DNA of 64,000 nucleotides from Teratosphaeria epicoccoides (Eukaryota; Ascomycota; Dothideomycetes; Mycosphaerellales; Teratosphaeriaceae): the NCBI GenBank assembly GCA_021401465.1, contig JADDMT010000075.1, positions 62,001 to 126,000 of the forward strand, written 5' to 3'. Position 1 is the stretch's first letter; each line of letters starts with the position of its first letter. The position numbers and the translations under genes are program-made. Below, one piece after another: positions 1 through 11,600 of this stretch. A model generated the notes under the pieces. That model was not told the origin of the DNA and made no database searches. It saw nothing but the letters and a program-made list of their open reading frames with translations.

Positions 1-428
1 AGGCGGCTTCGTAACACCTTCGCTTTACATGCAGATCGAGATATCAGGAAACCACGAGTACGTACTTCGGTTAATCCTTGAAATTATAGGGCGAGCATGC
101 GCGCCGGCCTCGCCAAGTAGCTTGGCCGTCCCTATTTAGTCGTGACCGTGAAGAACGTGTCGCAGAACCTCAGGGTAGTAGGAAAGTGCGCGGACACTCT
201 ACGCGCGCCGCTCGAAATAGCAGGAGCGCGCTCCTGGCGCGGGCCTCGCCACATTTCCATGCTAGTAGGCTAGCACAAGTGCGGTCGGCGCACATGCGTA
301 ACAGCTACGTTATCCGTTATTGCATCATTCGGTCCCCTTGTAAGTCAACTAAAGGCAGGTACTCTGCGCATGTAGTTCGAGTCACTAGCTTAACGGTTGC
401 GGTAGGCAATAGGGGGGCTGTTAGAGGG

Positions 429-435
429 TATAAAA
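429..435 (+). promoter_or_regulatory. TATA box of the antisense accessory gene (left copy)
   Basis: TATAAAA lies about 157 bp upstream of the ATG at 592 and in the same orientation. It is conserved in mirror position in the right copy (15440-15446). A pyrimidine-rich stretch and CTAACATCG follow (about 440-480), a plausible start region. This suggests an internal promoter independent of the LTR. Confidence 0.45.
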
Positions 436-591
436 ACCTCGTCGCTCCCTAAACTTCCCTGTTCTAAGACACTAACATCGACCTCCGCTCCTACTTCGCT
501 TAGCTTGCGCCTTGCCGTGTCTGCGAGTCTATACCGGAGCTCCTTCTTCTTTAATCAATTAATCAAGATTAATTAACCCGTCTTAGCTATA

Positions 592-2088
592 ATGGCTCAT
601 GTGCTACAGACTAAGTTTAACGCTACTCGCTCTGCCTGCGATCGTCGCTCGTGTCGACGATGCCTCGACAACCTTAGTAGCCAAGCTGCACACATCTCTC
701 CTCCGCGTGTTAGTAAGGTGTCCCCTACCCGCGAGGTATGCGTGACTTGTACTAACCGAAGCGTAGCTAAGATCTACGTCGGCGGGTTTAATGAGGGCGG
801 TGTCTACTACAATTATGTTAACTGTAATAGCAAGCATCAAAAATGCCAAGACCTCCCTAAAGAGGTATATGGCGAGTATAACTAGCTCTGCCGTAACATC
901 GATGACTTCTAGAGTACGCGTGACGAGGGGATTGCCGAAGGCACTCTGACTATGAACAGGCTACAGGCTAAGTACTACGAGGCACTCACCTACCTGCTCG
1001 GCGCCCTCTCGTGCTTTACCGCGACTGCTAACCGTTCTTATAGCGGCGTTCGCTTCGACTCTCTGCTAACAGGCGAAAACGTTTGTCTAGGTCTAATCGC
1101 AGACTTAGTCTAGAAGATCTTGAAGGTACTAACCGTTAGGGTCAAGACCTTCGCTATAGTACGCATACAGTGCGGGTGCCCTCTAAGTATGAATGCTAAC
1201 TTTCTCCGCTAGGCTAACGTTAGCGTCGAGAAATATCCGACTAGCTGTTAGCGTCAGCAACTCGGGGCCCTTGCCTCTATTGACGATGACTTTAAGACGC
1301 GGATGATCCGCAAGAAGGTTATCAAGCAATTCACCGCTCCCGCCGCTAAGGCTACGCCCTAGCGCCGTACCGAGAGGCAGCCTGCCTCTAAGCCGGTCCC
1401 GAGGACTAAGCCGTAAGTTACTTACTCGAATCCTGTCGCGTGCGTACAGCTAACACATTGTAGCGCCGCCGCCTACGCCGCCTCGACGCTACTGTCTAAG
1501 AAGAAGAAGAGGGCCAGGGCCGAAATTGAGGTCAGCGACGAGGAAGCCGAGCCTTCCCCGCTTACGACCTACACTGCGTCTGTCAAGACACTAAGGCACA
1601 AGCCTCTAGGCCAGATCTTTGAGGATGAGGAGGATGACGACGTTCAGGATACCTTCGGTCCTGACGTGATCCCTTCGCGCCATAGTGTCACCGCACTAGT
1701 TGCGCCTGAGGGAGACACCGAGTCTAATGATGTAGTCGACACTCGTGTCAAGAAGCGCAAGATGATCTCGAGGGCCAAGCGCGACAGCCGCAAGCGCGCT
1801 CGAGTCTCTTCGCCTTCTGATGCTAAGGATAAGGTAGTCGTCGCGACTAGGCGCGGTAAGGGTGTCGCTAGTTCTCTGGCTACTATAGGCTCCGAAGACG
1901 AGCTCCCTCGCAACCTACTAAAGAAGAAGATGCCGGCCTCTCTTCGTGGCGTTGCTACCCCCGTTACTCATAGTCGCTTCGGGGTGTTTAGTAGACCCCG
2001 TGTAGGTAGGCAGTCCCTAGCGGACCGTAACAAGAAAGACTCTCCTGCTTCGGGTTTAGTCAGGAAGCCCCTAACTAGTAGTCGCTAA
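592..2088 (+). pseudogene. Antisense accessory gene of the retrotransposon (left copy), intron-containing, unknown function
   Basis: This frame lies between pol and the 3' LTR and runs opposite to gag-pol. It starts at ATG 592 and ends with the TAA at 2086-2088, about 482 codons after removing one intron. The intron is 1413-1463 (51 nt): GTAAGT donor, CTAAC branch site at 1450-1454, TTGTAG acceptor. Frame is kept across it. The other in-frame stops are all TAG (883, after GATGACTTC near 907, and in the 1110-1365 stretch), as expected from CAG codons hit by CpA-to-TpA change. The N-terminus is Cys-rich (CDRRSCRRC, CVTC, CNSKHQKC), suggesting metal binding. The middle is hydrophobic/helical, and the C-terminus is highly charged, with acidic EDEEDDD and Lys/Arg-rich blocks that could be a nuclear or nucleic-acid-binding tail. 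I do not recognise the family. The left copy keeps the start codon that the right copy has lost. Confidence 0.72.
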
Positions 2089-2228
2089 GCATTAGCTACG
2101 AAGCTAATCCGAGCATGTCTCTTGTTCTTCTTGGGTTTATTCTAGGTGTGCCTTTAGGCATTAATGATGTATGAGTAGGGCGTTTGCTTCTCGTTGTCGC
2201 TTCGCGCGTTATGCGCTACATACACGTG

Positions 2229-5200
2229 TCAAGAATTCTGCTCTAGAACCCTCATCTTCCTACGAATCGACCTTCTTAAGCCCTACTTACGCCTCCTCCG
2301 CTCTTCGAATTCACGAATAGCTTCTAGAGCGTTCTTGTAGTCTTTAGCTAGAACCCATTGTGTATACTTAGGTAGGTATCCTTTCTACTTTACTAGATAG
2401 TGTGTTACGCCCTTACGCCGCATACTGTCCTTAATACCCTTGACTTCCTACTCTTCGTTCTCTTCTGCTACTAGCATCGGGTCCGCAGGCTTTTCGCCCT
2501 CGCGCTGTACCTATGGTTCGAGTAGAGATACGTGGAAGACGTTATGCACACGATACGACGATAGCAACGATAGCCGGTACGCCTGCGAGCCTATCGCGTC
2601 GCGTATCCGGAAGGGTCCGACGAACCTTAGCGTCATCTTCTTGCTCGGAAGTTTCAGCTTGAGATTCTTCGTTAACAGTAACACCTTCGTACTAACTGCG
2701 TACTACATCGGTTTAGCACGGGTGTTATTATGTTTAATCTAGGATTCTGAGGCCTTTTTCTAGTGTTCTATTAGCACCGAATGTACCTCGCGCATACGCC
2801 GCGCTAATTCCGCGGCGGCTGGCACCCTCTCCTTAGAAGACTCGTCCCGAGGCGGTTCTAGGTGTATTTCCAGATCAAAGCTATAAAGAATCTGAAATGG
2901 CGACATGCGCATAGTAGCATGCATGCTATTATTGACTACAAATTCCGCCATAGGAATTGCGTCGGCCTAGGCATCCTGGTTCTTAGCGTAGTAGTACCGA
3001 AGGTACTACTTAAGAGTCTAGTTCATACGTTTAGTCTGACTATTAGTCTGTGGATAGAATGCTGTACTTAGGCGGTGCTTAACACGCGCCTTAAACACAA
3101 ATTCTTGCTAGTATTCACTAGTAAAGACAGAACCTCGATCTAATAGGATACTTCGGGGGACACTAAAGCGCCATATGACTTTGTCGCGAAGTAGCCGCGC
3201 AAGCTTGCTGCTTGTGCACTTTTTCGTACATAGGATGAAGATATTCATCTTCGAGTATCGGTCGACTACTACAAGGACAGCATTAACTACATCGCCTTTC
3301 TACTTTGCTAGCGGCAAATTAGTAATGAAATCCATAGTCAAGTCTTGCCATGGCCTCTCTAGTAGTAGGAGCGCCTAAGCATCGCCGTAGGGGCGATAGC
3401 GCCGAGATTTGCTAATCTGGCACGTCTAGCAGGATTTGACATAGTCAGAGACATCCTGTTCTAGCGTAGGCTACTAGTATTTGCGTCCGAGAAGTGCGTT
3501 CGTCTTCTCTACGCCAAAATGGCCCGCGAGTTCATCGTCATGATGAATACGGAGGAGCTGCGAACGGAGTGCGCGGTTAGCAGGTACGTAGAGCCTATTG
3601 TCAAAGTACCACAAATCGCCCGACTTGGTCTAGTACTTCAGACCGCCTGCGGTGTCCTGGAGGGCTACACCCTCATTAATTAACTCCGGTTCTCGCTCTT
3701 GCAACCGCTGAATAAGTCTCGAGACTTCTTTAAAGGGTTCTTTAGACATCGCATGCTTACCGCATGTAAGCCGGTTAACTACCGCACGGATCGAGCTAGA
3801 CACGGTCGCCATAACTGCTAGATAGGAGGGTTCGTCACTAGCGGAGGCTGTGAGGCCCCATTAGACCTGCAGTCGGCCTATAAGAGGAGCTAACGACAGA
3901 TCGCTGCCCTAAACTACAAGCTTCGTTTGCAGCGTAGGGAGAAGCTGTTAGTTACCCTCTTCCCTAGTGTCGTAGTCCGGTCGTCGCGAAGGACTATCGG
4001 CCGGATTCGTCTTTCTAGAACGATGCTAGATAACGAAGTCAAAGCTAGCGAGGAAAGTCGCCTACCTTGCTTGCCGACTACTTAGCTGCTTTACGCCCAT
4101 GAAGCCGCGAAGGTTGTTATAGTCAGTAAGCACCTTAATAGGGTACGCTACGCCTTCGAGGTAGTGTCAGTACTCCTTGAAGCTGTCAACAATAGCCAAA
4201 AGCTCTTAGTCGTGAGTCTCGTAGTTAAGCTTAGCGCCCTGCATCTTCCGCGACTAGAAGGCAATCAGGTACTATCGCGCACTACCTTCGTGCGACTAGA
4301 GCTGCGATATAATTGCGGCTATTACGAATTTTGAAGCATTAGTCTCTATCCGGATCTTCGTAGCAGGGTCAAAGTGCCGAAGTATGGGCGTAGTTTGAAA
4401 AGCTGCTTTAAGTTTAGAGAAGGCCTTACTCTAAGCCTCCTCCTAAGGCACTTTCCCTGGCTTTTTTCCTCGAACCGCGCCCTTTGCGAGGGCCGTAAGG
4501 GGAGCTATGATCTTCGAGTAAGATTGTATGAATCTGCAGTAGAAGTTAGTAAATCCTAGGAATACCTGCACTTCTCGGAGGGTAGTCGGCCGCAGCTACT
4601 CCGCGATTGCGGACACCCTTTAGTCATCCATGATAACTCCTTCTGTAGAGACGATGTATCCGAGAAACTCAATCCTATCCGTCAGGAATGAGCACTTCTT
4701 TAGGTTCGCGTACAGAGTGAACTTGCGGAGCCGTTCGAGCACTATACTTAGATGCCGAATATGCTCCTCCTTCGAGTCGGAATAGACTAGTATATCGTCT
4801 AAATATACTACGCAGCAGGTGTTAACGAGGCCGGCTAGGGCCTAGTTAATATACGCTTAGAACGTCGCTAGTACGTTAGTTAAGCCGAATGGCATCACTA
4901 TATACTCGAAGTGTCTGTACTGCGTTTAGAATGCGGTCTTCTACTTGTCGCCCTTTCGGATCGGTATCTAGTAGTAGGCGTCCTTCAAGTCGATAGACGA
5001 GAAGATGGCGGCGCGACTAAGGCGGTCAAGCGTCTCGCTAATAAGTAGTAGGGGGCAGCGGTTCTTCTAGGTTACCGCGTTAAGGCCCCTATAGTTAACG
5101 CATAGGCGGAGCGTGTTGTCCTTCTTCGGGACGAACATAACTAACGCTCTAGCCTCGCTGTCGCTTCGTCGGATCCACGCGTTCCTTTGCGCCTTGTAGA

Positions 5201-7193
5201 GGTAGTCTCGAAGTGTTTTGAGCTACGATTCTGACATAGGGTATAGAGGTTAATGCGGAGGATTGTAACCCTCCTTAAGGTTAATCGCATGTTCCGCGTC
5301 TAGGGCCCGGGCATAGGCCGCAGCCTCTACGTCGAAAATGTCGGCGTATTCCTCTAACTTAGGCGGAAGGGTAACGTCTTCCTTGACGTTCCGTATGCAG
5401 ACCGCATACATGCATTAGACCTTCTTCATGTCCTTGTAGAAGCTGTGTACATCACGCATCCGCACCGCAGGAACTTCGCCTATAGAGCCGTAGAACTAGT
5501 TGTTAGTAGCTCTATTAACAACGACTCCCTGCTTGTGGCGCTAAGGGCGGCCGAGCAGGAGCTCCTCATCAGGAACGTCTTTGGCGTAGAAGACTTCGTT
5601 AGTCTCGCGCACTTCTCCTGAGGAGTCCGCGAGTTAGAGGCGCATGTTATACGCGCCTCGAGCCGCTGCGCCTTCGCCCCGAAAAGACTTCATGGTAGGC
5701 AGCAGGGCTCCTAGGATCGGCTTCAAACCGAGCTGTACGATTACCCTCTAGGGTATCACGTTAACCTCCGCAAGGTCATCTAACATACAGTCTACTAGCT
5801 CGAGCGAGCCATTAACTCGGACCGCGCCGGATAGGCGCCGCGCAGGCCATAAGTCTACACTATTAGTAACAGACAGCTTGGATACCCGTAGTAGCTATTC
5901 GGTTGTCTTGGGCTTGTCTTTCTTTCGCCTCCCCTCTAGGGAGGTTTCAGACACCTTGCTTACCTTCTTCCTATCACTTCGTTTAGGACAGCGAGCCGCC
6001 TAGTAGTCCCTCGCTCCACAGATGTAGCAGCTACTCGGAGGCTTCTTGCTACCGTCTTTTGGCTCGGAGGGCTTGCTCCTCCGGAATGAACTACCGCGTT
6101 AGACGTAGCCCCTAGGGCGCTTGTGATAGCGGCCCTTCGGGGGGTCCTTAGGGCTTAGACGCTTATTGTCCTTACCGCCCGATTTTCCATTTCGCTTCAA
6201 GGTGATTTCCATACATGTCGTAAGGGACACGAGGTCTTGCCGAGTTGTCGGAAGTTCATGAAAAGTCATGATCGTGTTCTGAAGATCGTCATTAAGTTTG
6301 ACGAGCAAGTGCCGCACGCGTTGCGTCTTAGTATAGGGTAGCATCTGTCCCTCGAGCGTGGCGAGATAGGTTGCGAAGCTAGAGGTTGTTTGTCCCTTCC
6401 CCTGCTTAGCCTTCTCGTACTTGACGGACACGGTAAGGGCGCGATTCCCCGGATCCTCGACCTAGTCGACATAGAACTAGCGAAAGTCCGCCTAGGTATA
6501 CGTTCTATCATGGACCCGTATAAGGTCATACCGCTCATGCTAATTGTTGCGAGGTTCCTTATCCTCTTCGAGCTACATCACACTAAAGGCGACTTGTTCG
6601 CCCTCTGTAGAATATCCGCGTAGGTTAAGCACGAAAACTGCCTCACATGCCTGTAAGAAAGTTCGAGCCTCCTTCAAGGTGTCTCCCTTGAACGGCTTTA
6701 GGTTACGTGCATTACGACTACCTCCCGATTAGCCTACTATGGCCCTAAATTCAGGCACTAAGTTCGCAGGCATACGCGGAGAGTCTGCGCCTCCTGATAA
6801 GTTGTCTTCGCGGGTCCCTGGCGTGAAATCTCGCTAGATTTCTTCGTCCGCCGGTTCGTTAGTACCGCTCATAGCGACGTCTTCGTCGTCCTCGCCGTTG
6901 TCGCTGCTAGGAGCGGTGCGGCTCTAGCTCTAGTTCGCAAGGCGGTTCGCGACCTAATCGACAATCATGGCTACGAGGGCCGGGTCGATAGTCAGGGTTA
7001 GCTGCAGTCCCTATGCAGGGGGTCTATTGCCTAGTCCGCCGCGTAATTGTCCTCTAGCGGAACCGTCGCTCGATGTAGTGTCGCTCGTAGCGGTTACTTC
7101 TGCGGGCTAGTTACTCAGGCTAGCTTCGCCATCGCGGGCGCTTAGGATGGCGCTCGCTACGCGTTAGTTGCGAGTTCGTAGTACTCTAGACAT
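2229..7193 (-). pseudogene. gag-pol polyprotein remnant, left chromovirus copy
   Basis: A single reading frame runs from the ATG at 7193 to the TGA at 2229-2231, interrupted by many TAG/TAA codons. Open fragments include a capsid/nucleocapsid stretch (6099-6431) and an integrase stretch (2760-2951). The zinc knuckle near 6010-6040 keeps its three cysteines, but its histidine codon reads TAC (Tyr) and the next codon is TAG, as expected from CAC-to-TAC and CAG-to-TAG changes. Domain order (gag, knuckle, protease, RT, RNase H, integrase, chromodomain) is inferred from collinearity with the right copy. The gene cannot encode a functional polyprotein. Confidence 0.88.
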
Positions 7194-7242
7194 ATCGTAG
7201 TATTCTCTGCCAGACTGCAAAGCAGGGGGGAGAAAGCAGAAC

Positions 7243-7602
7243 TAATATAGATGTATGTGCTATATGATATGAAAATATCTCGCAGTGTGACAGAGTAATC
7301 CGACCTTTTAGTAGGTACAAGACAGCGCTGCTTTCTGCTTATCGCAGAGGTAGCGCTAAGGGTGCTTATAACCCCTGACGCTCCTTAATTAGGGAAAGCA
7401 TGTCCGAGCCTAACCCCGTAGGGGTACCGTAGGGTCAGCGACGTAGGGGCGTCCTACGTTAACAACTAATCCTACTCGGACGACATACAAGCCAACGTAT
7501 GTACGAAGGACCCCCTTGCTATATGTGGCAGGGTCACTGCATGCCAAGGGCGGCCATTAGAACCCATGCGGTTCAAATAGTCCCCTAGTATCAACCGTAT
7601 CA
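7243..7602 (-). repeat. 5' LTR of the left retrotransposon
   Basis: This 360-bp LTR is the mirror image of 8273-8632. On the minus strand it opens with TGATACGGTTGATACTAGGG and closes with CATCTATATTA, so the end is TA rather than the usual CA. The element interior (GTTCTGCTTTCTCC) follows directly. Confidence 0.88.
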
Positions 7603-8272
7603 GCGGCTCTAGCTCTAGTTCGCAAGGCAGTTCGCGACCTAATTAACAATCATGGCTACAAGGGCTAGGTTAATAGTTAGGGTTAGCTATAGTCCCTATA
7701 TAGGGGGTCTATTACCTTGTCTGCCGCGTAATTAGCCTCTAGCGGAACTGTCGCTTAATATAGTGTCGCTCGCAGGGGGTACTTCTACGGGCTAGTTACT
7801 TAGGCTAGCTTCGCTATTACAGGCGCTTAGGATAGTACTCGCTACATGTTAGTTGCGAGTTCGTAGTACTCTAGACATATTGTAGTATTCTCTGCTAGAC
7901 TGCAAAGCAGGGGGGAGAAAGCAGAACTAATATAGATGTATATGCTATATGATATAGAAAATATCTCGTAGTGTGACAGAGTAATCCGACCTTTTAGTAA
8001 GTATAAGACAGCGCTACTTTCTGCTTATTGCAGAGGTAGTACTAAGGGTGCTTATAACCCCTAACACTCCTTAATTAGGGAAAGCATGTCTAAGCCTAAC
8101 CCTGTAGGGGTACTATAGGGTTAGCGACATAGGGGCGTCCTATGTTAACAACTAATCCCTCTTAGATAACATACAAGCTAACATATGTACGAAGGACTCC
8201 CTTGCTATATGTAGCAGGGTTACTACATGCTAAGGGTAGGCATTAGAACCTATGTAGTTCTAATGGCCCCCT
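7603..8272 (-). mobile_element. Fragment of an older, third chromovirus copy (start of gag, 5' UTR and most of the 5' LTR)
   Basis: The plus strand here repeats 6918-7602 at an offset of about 685 bp, so this is the 5' end of another minus-strand copy. It carries visibly more C-to-T and G-to-A changes than the two flanking copies (for example AATTAACAATCATGGCTACAAG here against AATCGACAATCATGGCTACG at 6957) and one inserted A in GATATAGAAAAT. Its LTR covers about 7928-8272 and stops 16 bp short of its end, exactly where the right element begins. The missing 16 bp reappear at 16447-16462. At 7602/7603 it is broken in gag by the left element. Confidence 0.85.
8268..8272. repeat. Left target-site duplication of the right element (CCCCT)
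   Basis: CCCCT directly precedes the TGATACGG start of the element and recurs at 16442-16446 directly after its end. The undisturbed older LTR would read TCCCCTAGTATCAACCG across this point, as seen at 7581-7597. Confidence 0.85.
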
Positions 8273-8632
8273 TGATACGGTTGATACTAGGGGACCATTT
8301 GAACCGCATGGGTTCTAATAGCCGCCCTTAGCATGCAGTGACCCTGCCACATATGGCAAGGGGGTCCTTCGTACATACGTTAGCTCGTATGTCGTCCGAG
8401 TAGGATCAGTTGTCGACGTAGGACGCCCCTACGTCGCTAACCCTACGGTACCCCTACGGGGTTAGGCTCGGACATGCTTTCCCTAATTGAGGAGCGTCGG
8501 GGGTTATAAGCACCCTTAGCGCCACCTCTGCGATAAGCAGAAAGCAGCGCTGTCTTGTACCTACTAAAAGGTCGGATTACTCTGTCACACTGCGAGATAT
8601 TTTCATATTATATAGCACATACATCTATATTA
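8273..8632 (+). repeat. 5' LTR of the right retrotransposon
   Basis: 360 bp, from TGATACGG to CTATATTA. It matches the 3' LTR 16082-16441 over its whole length apart from scattered transitions. A TTATAAG motif lies near 8502, a possible core promoter element for the genomic RNA. Confidence 0.92.
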
Positions 8633-8681
8633 GTTCTGCTTTCTCCCCCCTGCTTTGCAGTCTAGCAGAGAATACTACGAT

Positions 8682-11600
8682 ATGTCTAGAGTACCACGAA
8701 CTCGCAACTAACGCGTAGCGAGCGCCATCCCGAGCGCCCGCGATGGCGAAGCTAGCCCGAGTAACTAGCCCGCAGAAGTAACCGCTGCGAGCGACACTGC
8801 ATCGAGCGACAGTTCCGCTAGAGGACAATTACGCGGCGGACTAGGCAATAGACCCCCCGCACAGGGACCGCAGCTAACCCCGACTATCGACCCGGCCCTC
8901 GTAGCCATGATTGTCGATTAGGTCGCGAACCGCCTTGCAAACTAGAGCTAGAGCCGCACCGCTCCTAGCAGCGACAACAGTGAGGACGACGAAGACGTCG
9001 CCATAAGCGGTACTAACGAACTAGCGGACGAAGAAATCTAGCGAGATTTCACGCTAGGGACCCGCGAAGACAACTTATTAGGAGGCGCAGACCCTCCGCG
9101 TATGCCCGCGAACTTAGTGCCTAAATTCGGGGCCATAGTAGGCTAACTAGGAGGTAGTCGTAACGCATGCAACCCGAAGCCGTTCAAGGGAGACACCTTA
9201 AAGGAGGCTCGAACTTTCTTGCAGGCATGTGAGGCAGTTTTCGTGCTTAACCTATGCGGATATTCCATGGAGGGCGAACGAGTCGCCTTTAGTATGATGT
9301 GGCTCGAAGAGGATAAGGAACCTCGCAACAATTAGCATGAGTAGTATGACCTTATGCGGGTCTACGACAGAACGTATACGTAGGCGGACTTTCGCTAGTT
9401 CTGTGTCGACTAGGTCGAGGATCCGGGGAATCGCGCCCTTACTATGTCCGTCGAGTACGAGAAGGCTAAGCAGGGGAAGGGACAAACAACCTCTAGCTTC
9501 GCAACCTATCTCGCCACGCTTGAGGGACAGATGCTACCCTATACCGAGACGTAACGCGTGTAGTACTTGCTCGTCAAACTCGATGACGATCTTCAGAACA
9601 CAATCATGACTTTTCATGAACTTCCGACAACTCGGCAAGACCTCGTGTCCCTTGCGACACGTATGGAAATCACCTTGAAGCGAAATGGAAAATCGGGCGG
9701 TAAGGACAATAAGCGTCTAAGCCCTGAGGACCCCCCGAAGGGCCGCTATTACAAGCGCCCTAGGGGCCACGTCTAACGCGGTAGTTCATTCCGGAGGAGC
9801 AAGCCCTCTGAGCCAAAAGACAGTAGCGAGAAGCCTCCGAGTAGCTGCTACATCTGTAGAGCGAGGGACTACTAGGCGGCTCGCTATCCTAAACGAAGTA
9901 ATAGGAAGAAGGTAAGCAAGGTGTCCGAAACCTCCCTAGAGGGGAGGCGAAAGAAAGACAAGCCCGAGACAACCGAATAGCTACTACGGGTATCTAAGCT
10001 GTCTGTTACTAATAGTGTAGACTCGTGGCCTGCGCGGCGCCTATCCGGCGCGGTCCGAGTTAATGGCTCGCTCGAGCTAGTAGACTGTATGTTAGATGAC
10101 CTTGCGGAGGTCAACGTGATACCCTAGAGGGTAATCGTACGGCTCGGTTTGAAGCCGATCCTAGGAGCCCTGCTGCCTACTATGAAGTCTTTTCGGGGCG
10201 AAGGCGCAGCGGCTCGAGGCGCGTACAACGTGCGCCTCTAACTCGCGGACTCCTCAGGAGAAGTGCGCGAGACTAACAAAGTCTTCTACGCCGAAGACGT
10301 TCCTAATAAGGAGCTCCTACTCGGCCGCCCTTAGCGCTACAAGCAGGGAGTCGTTGTTAATAGAGCTACTAACAACTAGTTCTACAGCTCTATAGGCGAA
10401 GTTCCTATAGTGCGGATGCGTGACGCACATAGCTTCTACAGGGACATGAAGAAGGTCTAATGCGTGTATGTAGTCCGCATACAGAACGTTAAGGAAAACG
10501 TTACCCTTCCGCCTAAGTTAGAGGAATACGCCGATATTTTCGACGTAGAGGCTGCGGCCTATGCCCGGGCCCTAGACGCGGAACATGCGATTAACCTTAA
10601 GGAGGGTTATAATCCTCCGTATCGACCTCTGTACCCTATGTCGGAATCGCAGCTCGAAACACTTCGAGACTACCTCTACAAGGCGCAAAGGAACGCGTGG
10701 ATCCGACGAAGCGACAGCGAGGCTAGAGCGTTAGTTATGTTCGTCCTGAAGAAGGACAACACGCTCCGCCTATGCGTTGACTATAGGGGCCTTAACGCGG
10801 TAACCTAGAAGAACCGCTGCCCCCTACCACTTATTAGCGAGACGCTTGACCGCCTTAGTCGCGCCGCCATCTTCTCGTCTATCGACTTGAAGGACGCCTA
10901 CTACTAGATACTAATCCGAAAGGGCGACGAGTAGAAGACTATATTCCGAACGCGGTACAGACACTTCAAGTATACAGTAATGCTATCTAGCTTGACTAAC
11001 GCACTAGCGACGTTCTAAGCGTATATTAACCGGGCCCTAGCCGGCCTCGTTAACACCTGCTACGTAGTATATTTAGACGATATACTAGTCTATTCCGACT
11101 CGAAGGAGGAGCATATTCGGCATCTAAGTATAGTACTCGAACAGCTCCGCAAGTTCGCTCTGTACGCGAACCTAAAGAAGTGCTCATTCCTGACGGATAG
11201 GATTGAGTTTCTCGGATACATCGTCTCTATAGAAGGAGTCATCATAGATGACTGAAGGGTGTCTGTAATCGTAGAGTAGCTGCGGCCGACTACTCTCTAA
11301 GAAGTGCAGGTGTTCCTAGGATTTACTAACTTCTACTGCAGATTCATATGATCTTACTCGAAGATCGTGGCTCCCCTCACGGCCCTCGCAAAGGGCGCGG
11401 TTCGAGGAAAAAAGCTAGGGAAAGTGCCTTGGGAGGAGGCTTAGAGCAAGGCCTTCTCTAAACTCAAAGCAGCTTTTTAAACTACGCCTATACTTCGGCA
11501 CTTTGACCCCGCTACGAAGACCTAGATAGAGACTAATGCTTCAAAATTCGCAATAGCCGCAATTATATCGCAGCTCTAGTCGCACGAAGGTAGTACGCGA

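Larger units (their letters stand above)
1..7602 (-). mobile_element. Ty3/gypsy chromovirus LTR retrotransposon, left copy, cut by the window start
   Basis: This element reads leftwards. Its 5' LTR is at 7243-7602, its gag-pol remnant at 2229-7193 and its antisense accessory gene at 592-2088; the 3' LTR lies beyond the window. It mirrors the right copy exactly: every landmark pair I checked sums to 15875 (for example 592 with 15283, 7602 with 8273), so the two copies have no net length difference over about 7.6 kb and differ mainly by C/T and G/A changes. It appears to be inserted into the gag region of an older copy, because 7603 onward resumes gag sequence equivalent to 6918. The far target-site duplication is off the window, so the 5-bp duplication of this copy cannot be verified. 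Confidence 0.9.

Noticed and set aside
186..452. 88-codon frame (mirror 15689-15423) conserved in both element copies
   Set aside because: It overlaps the TATA box of the antisense gene, is Arg/Ala-rich without domain features, and conservation is expected because the copies are near identical.
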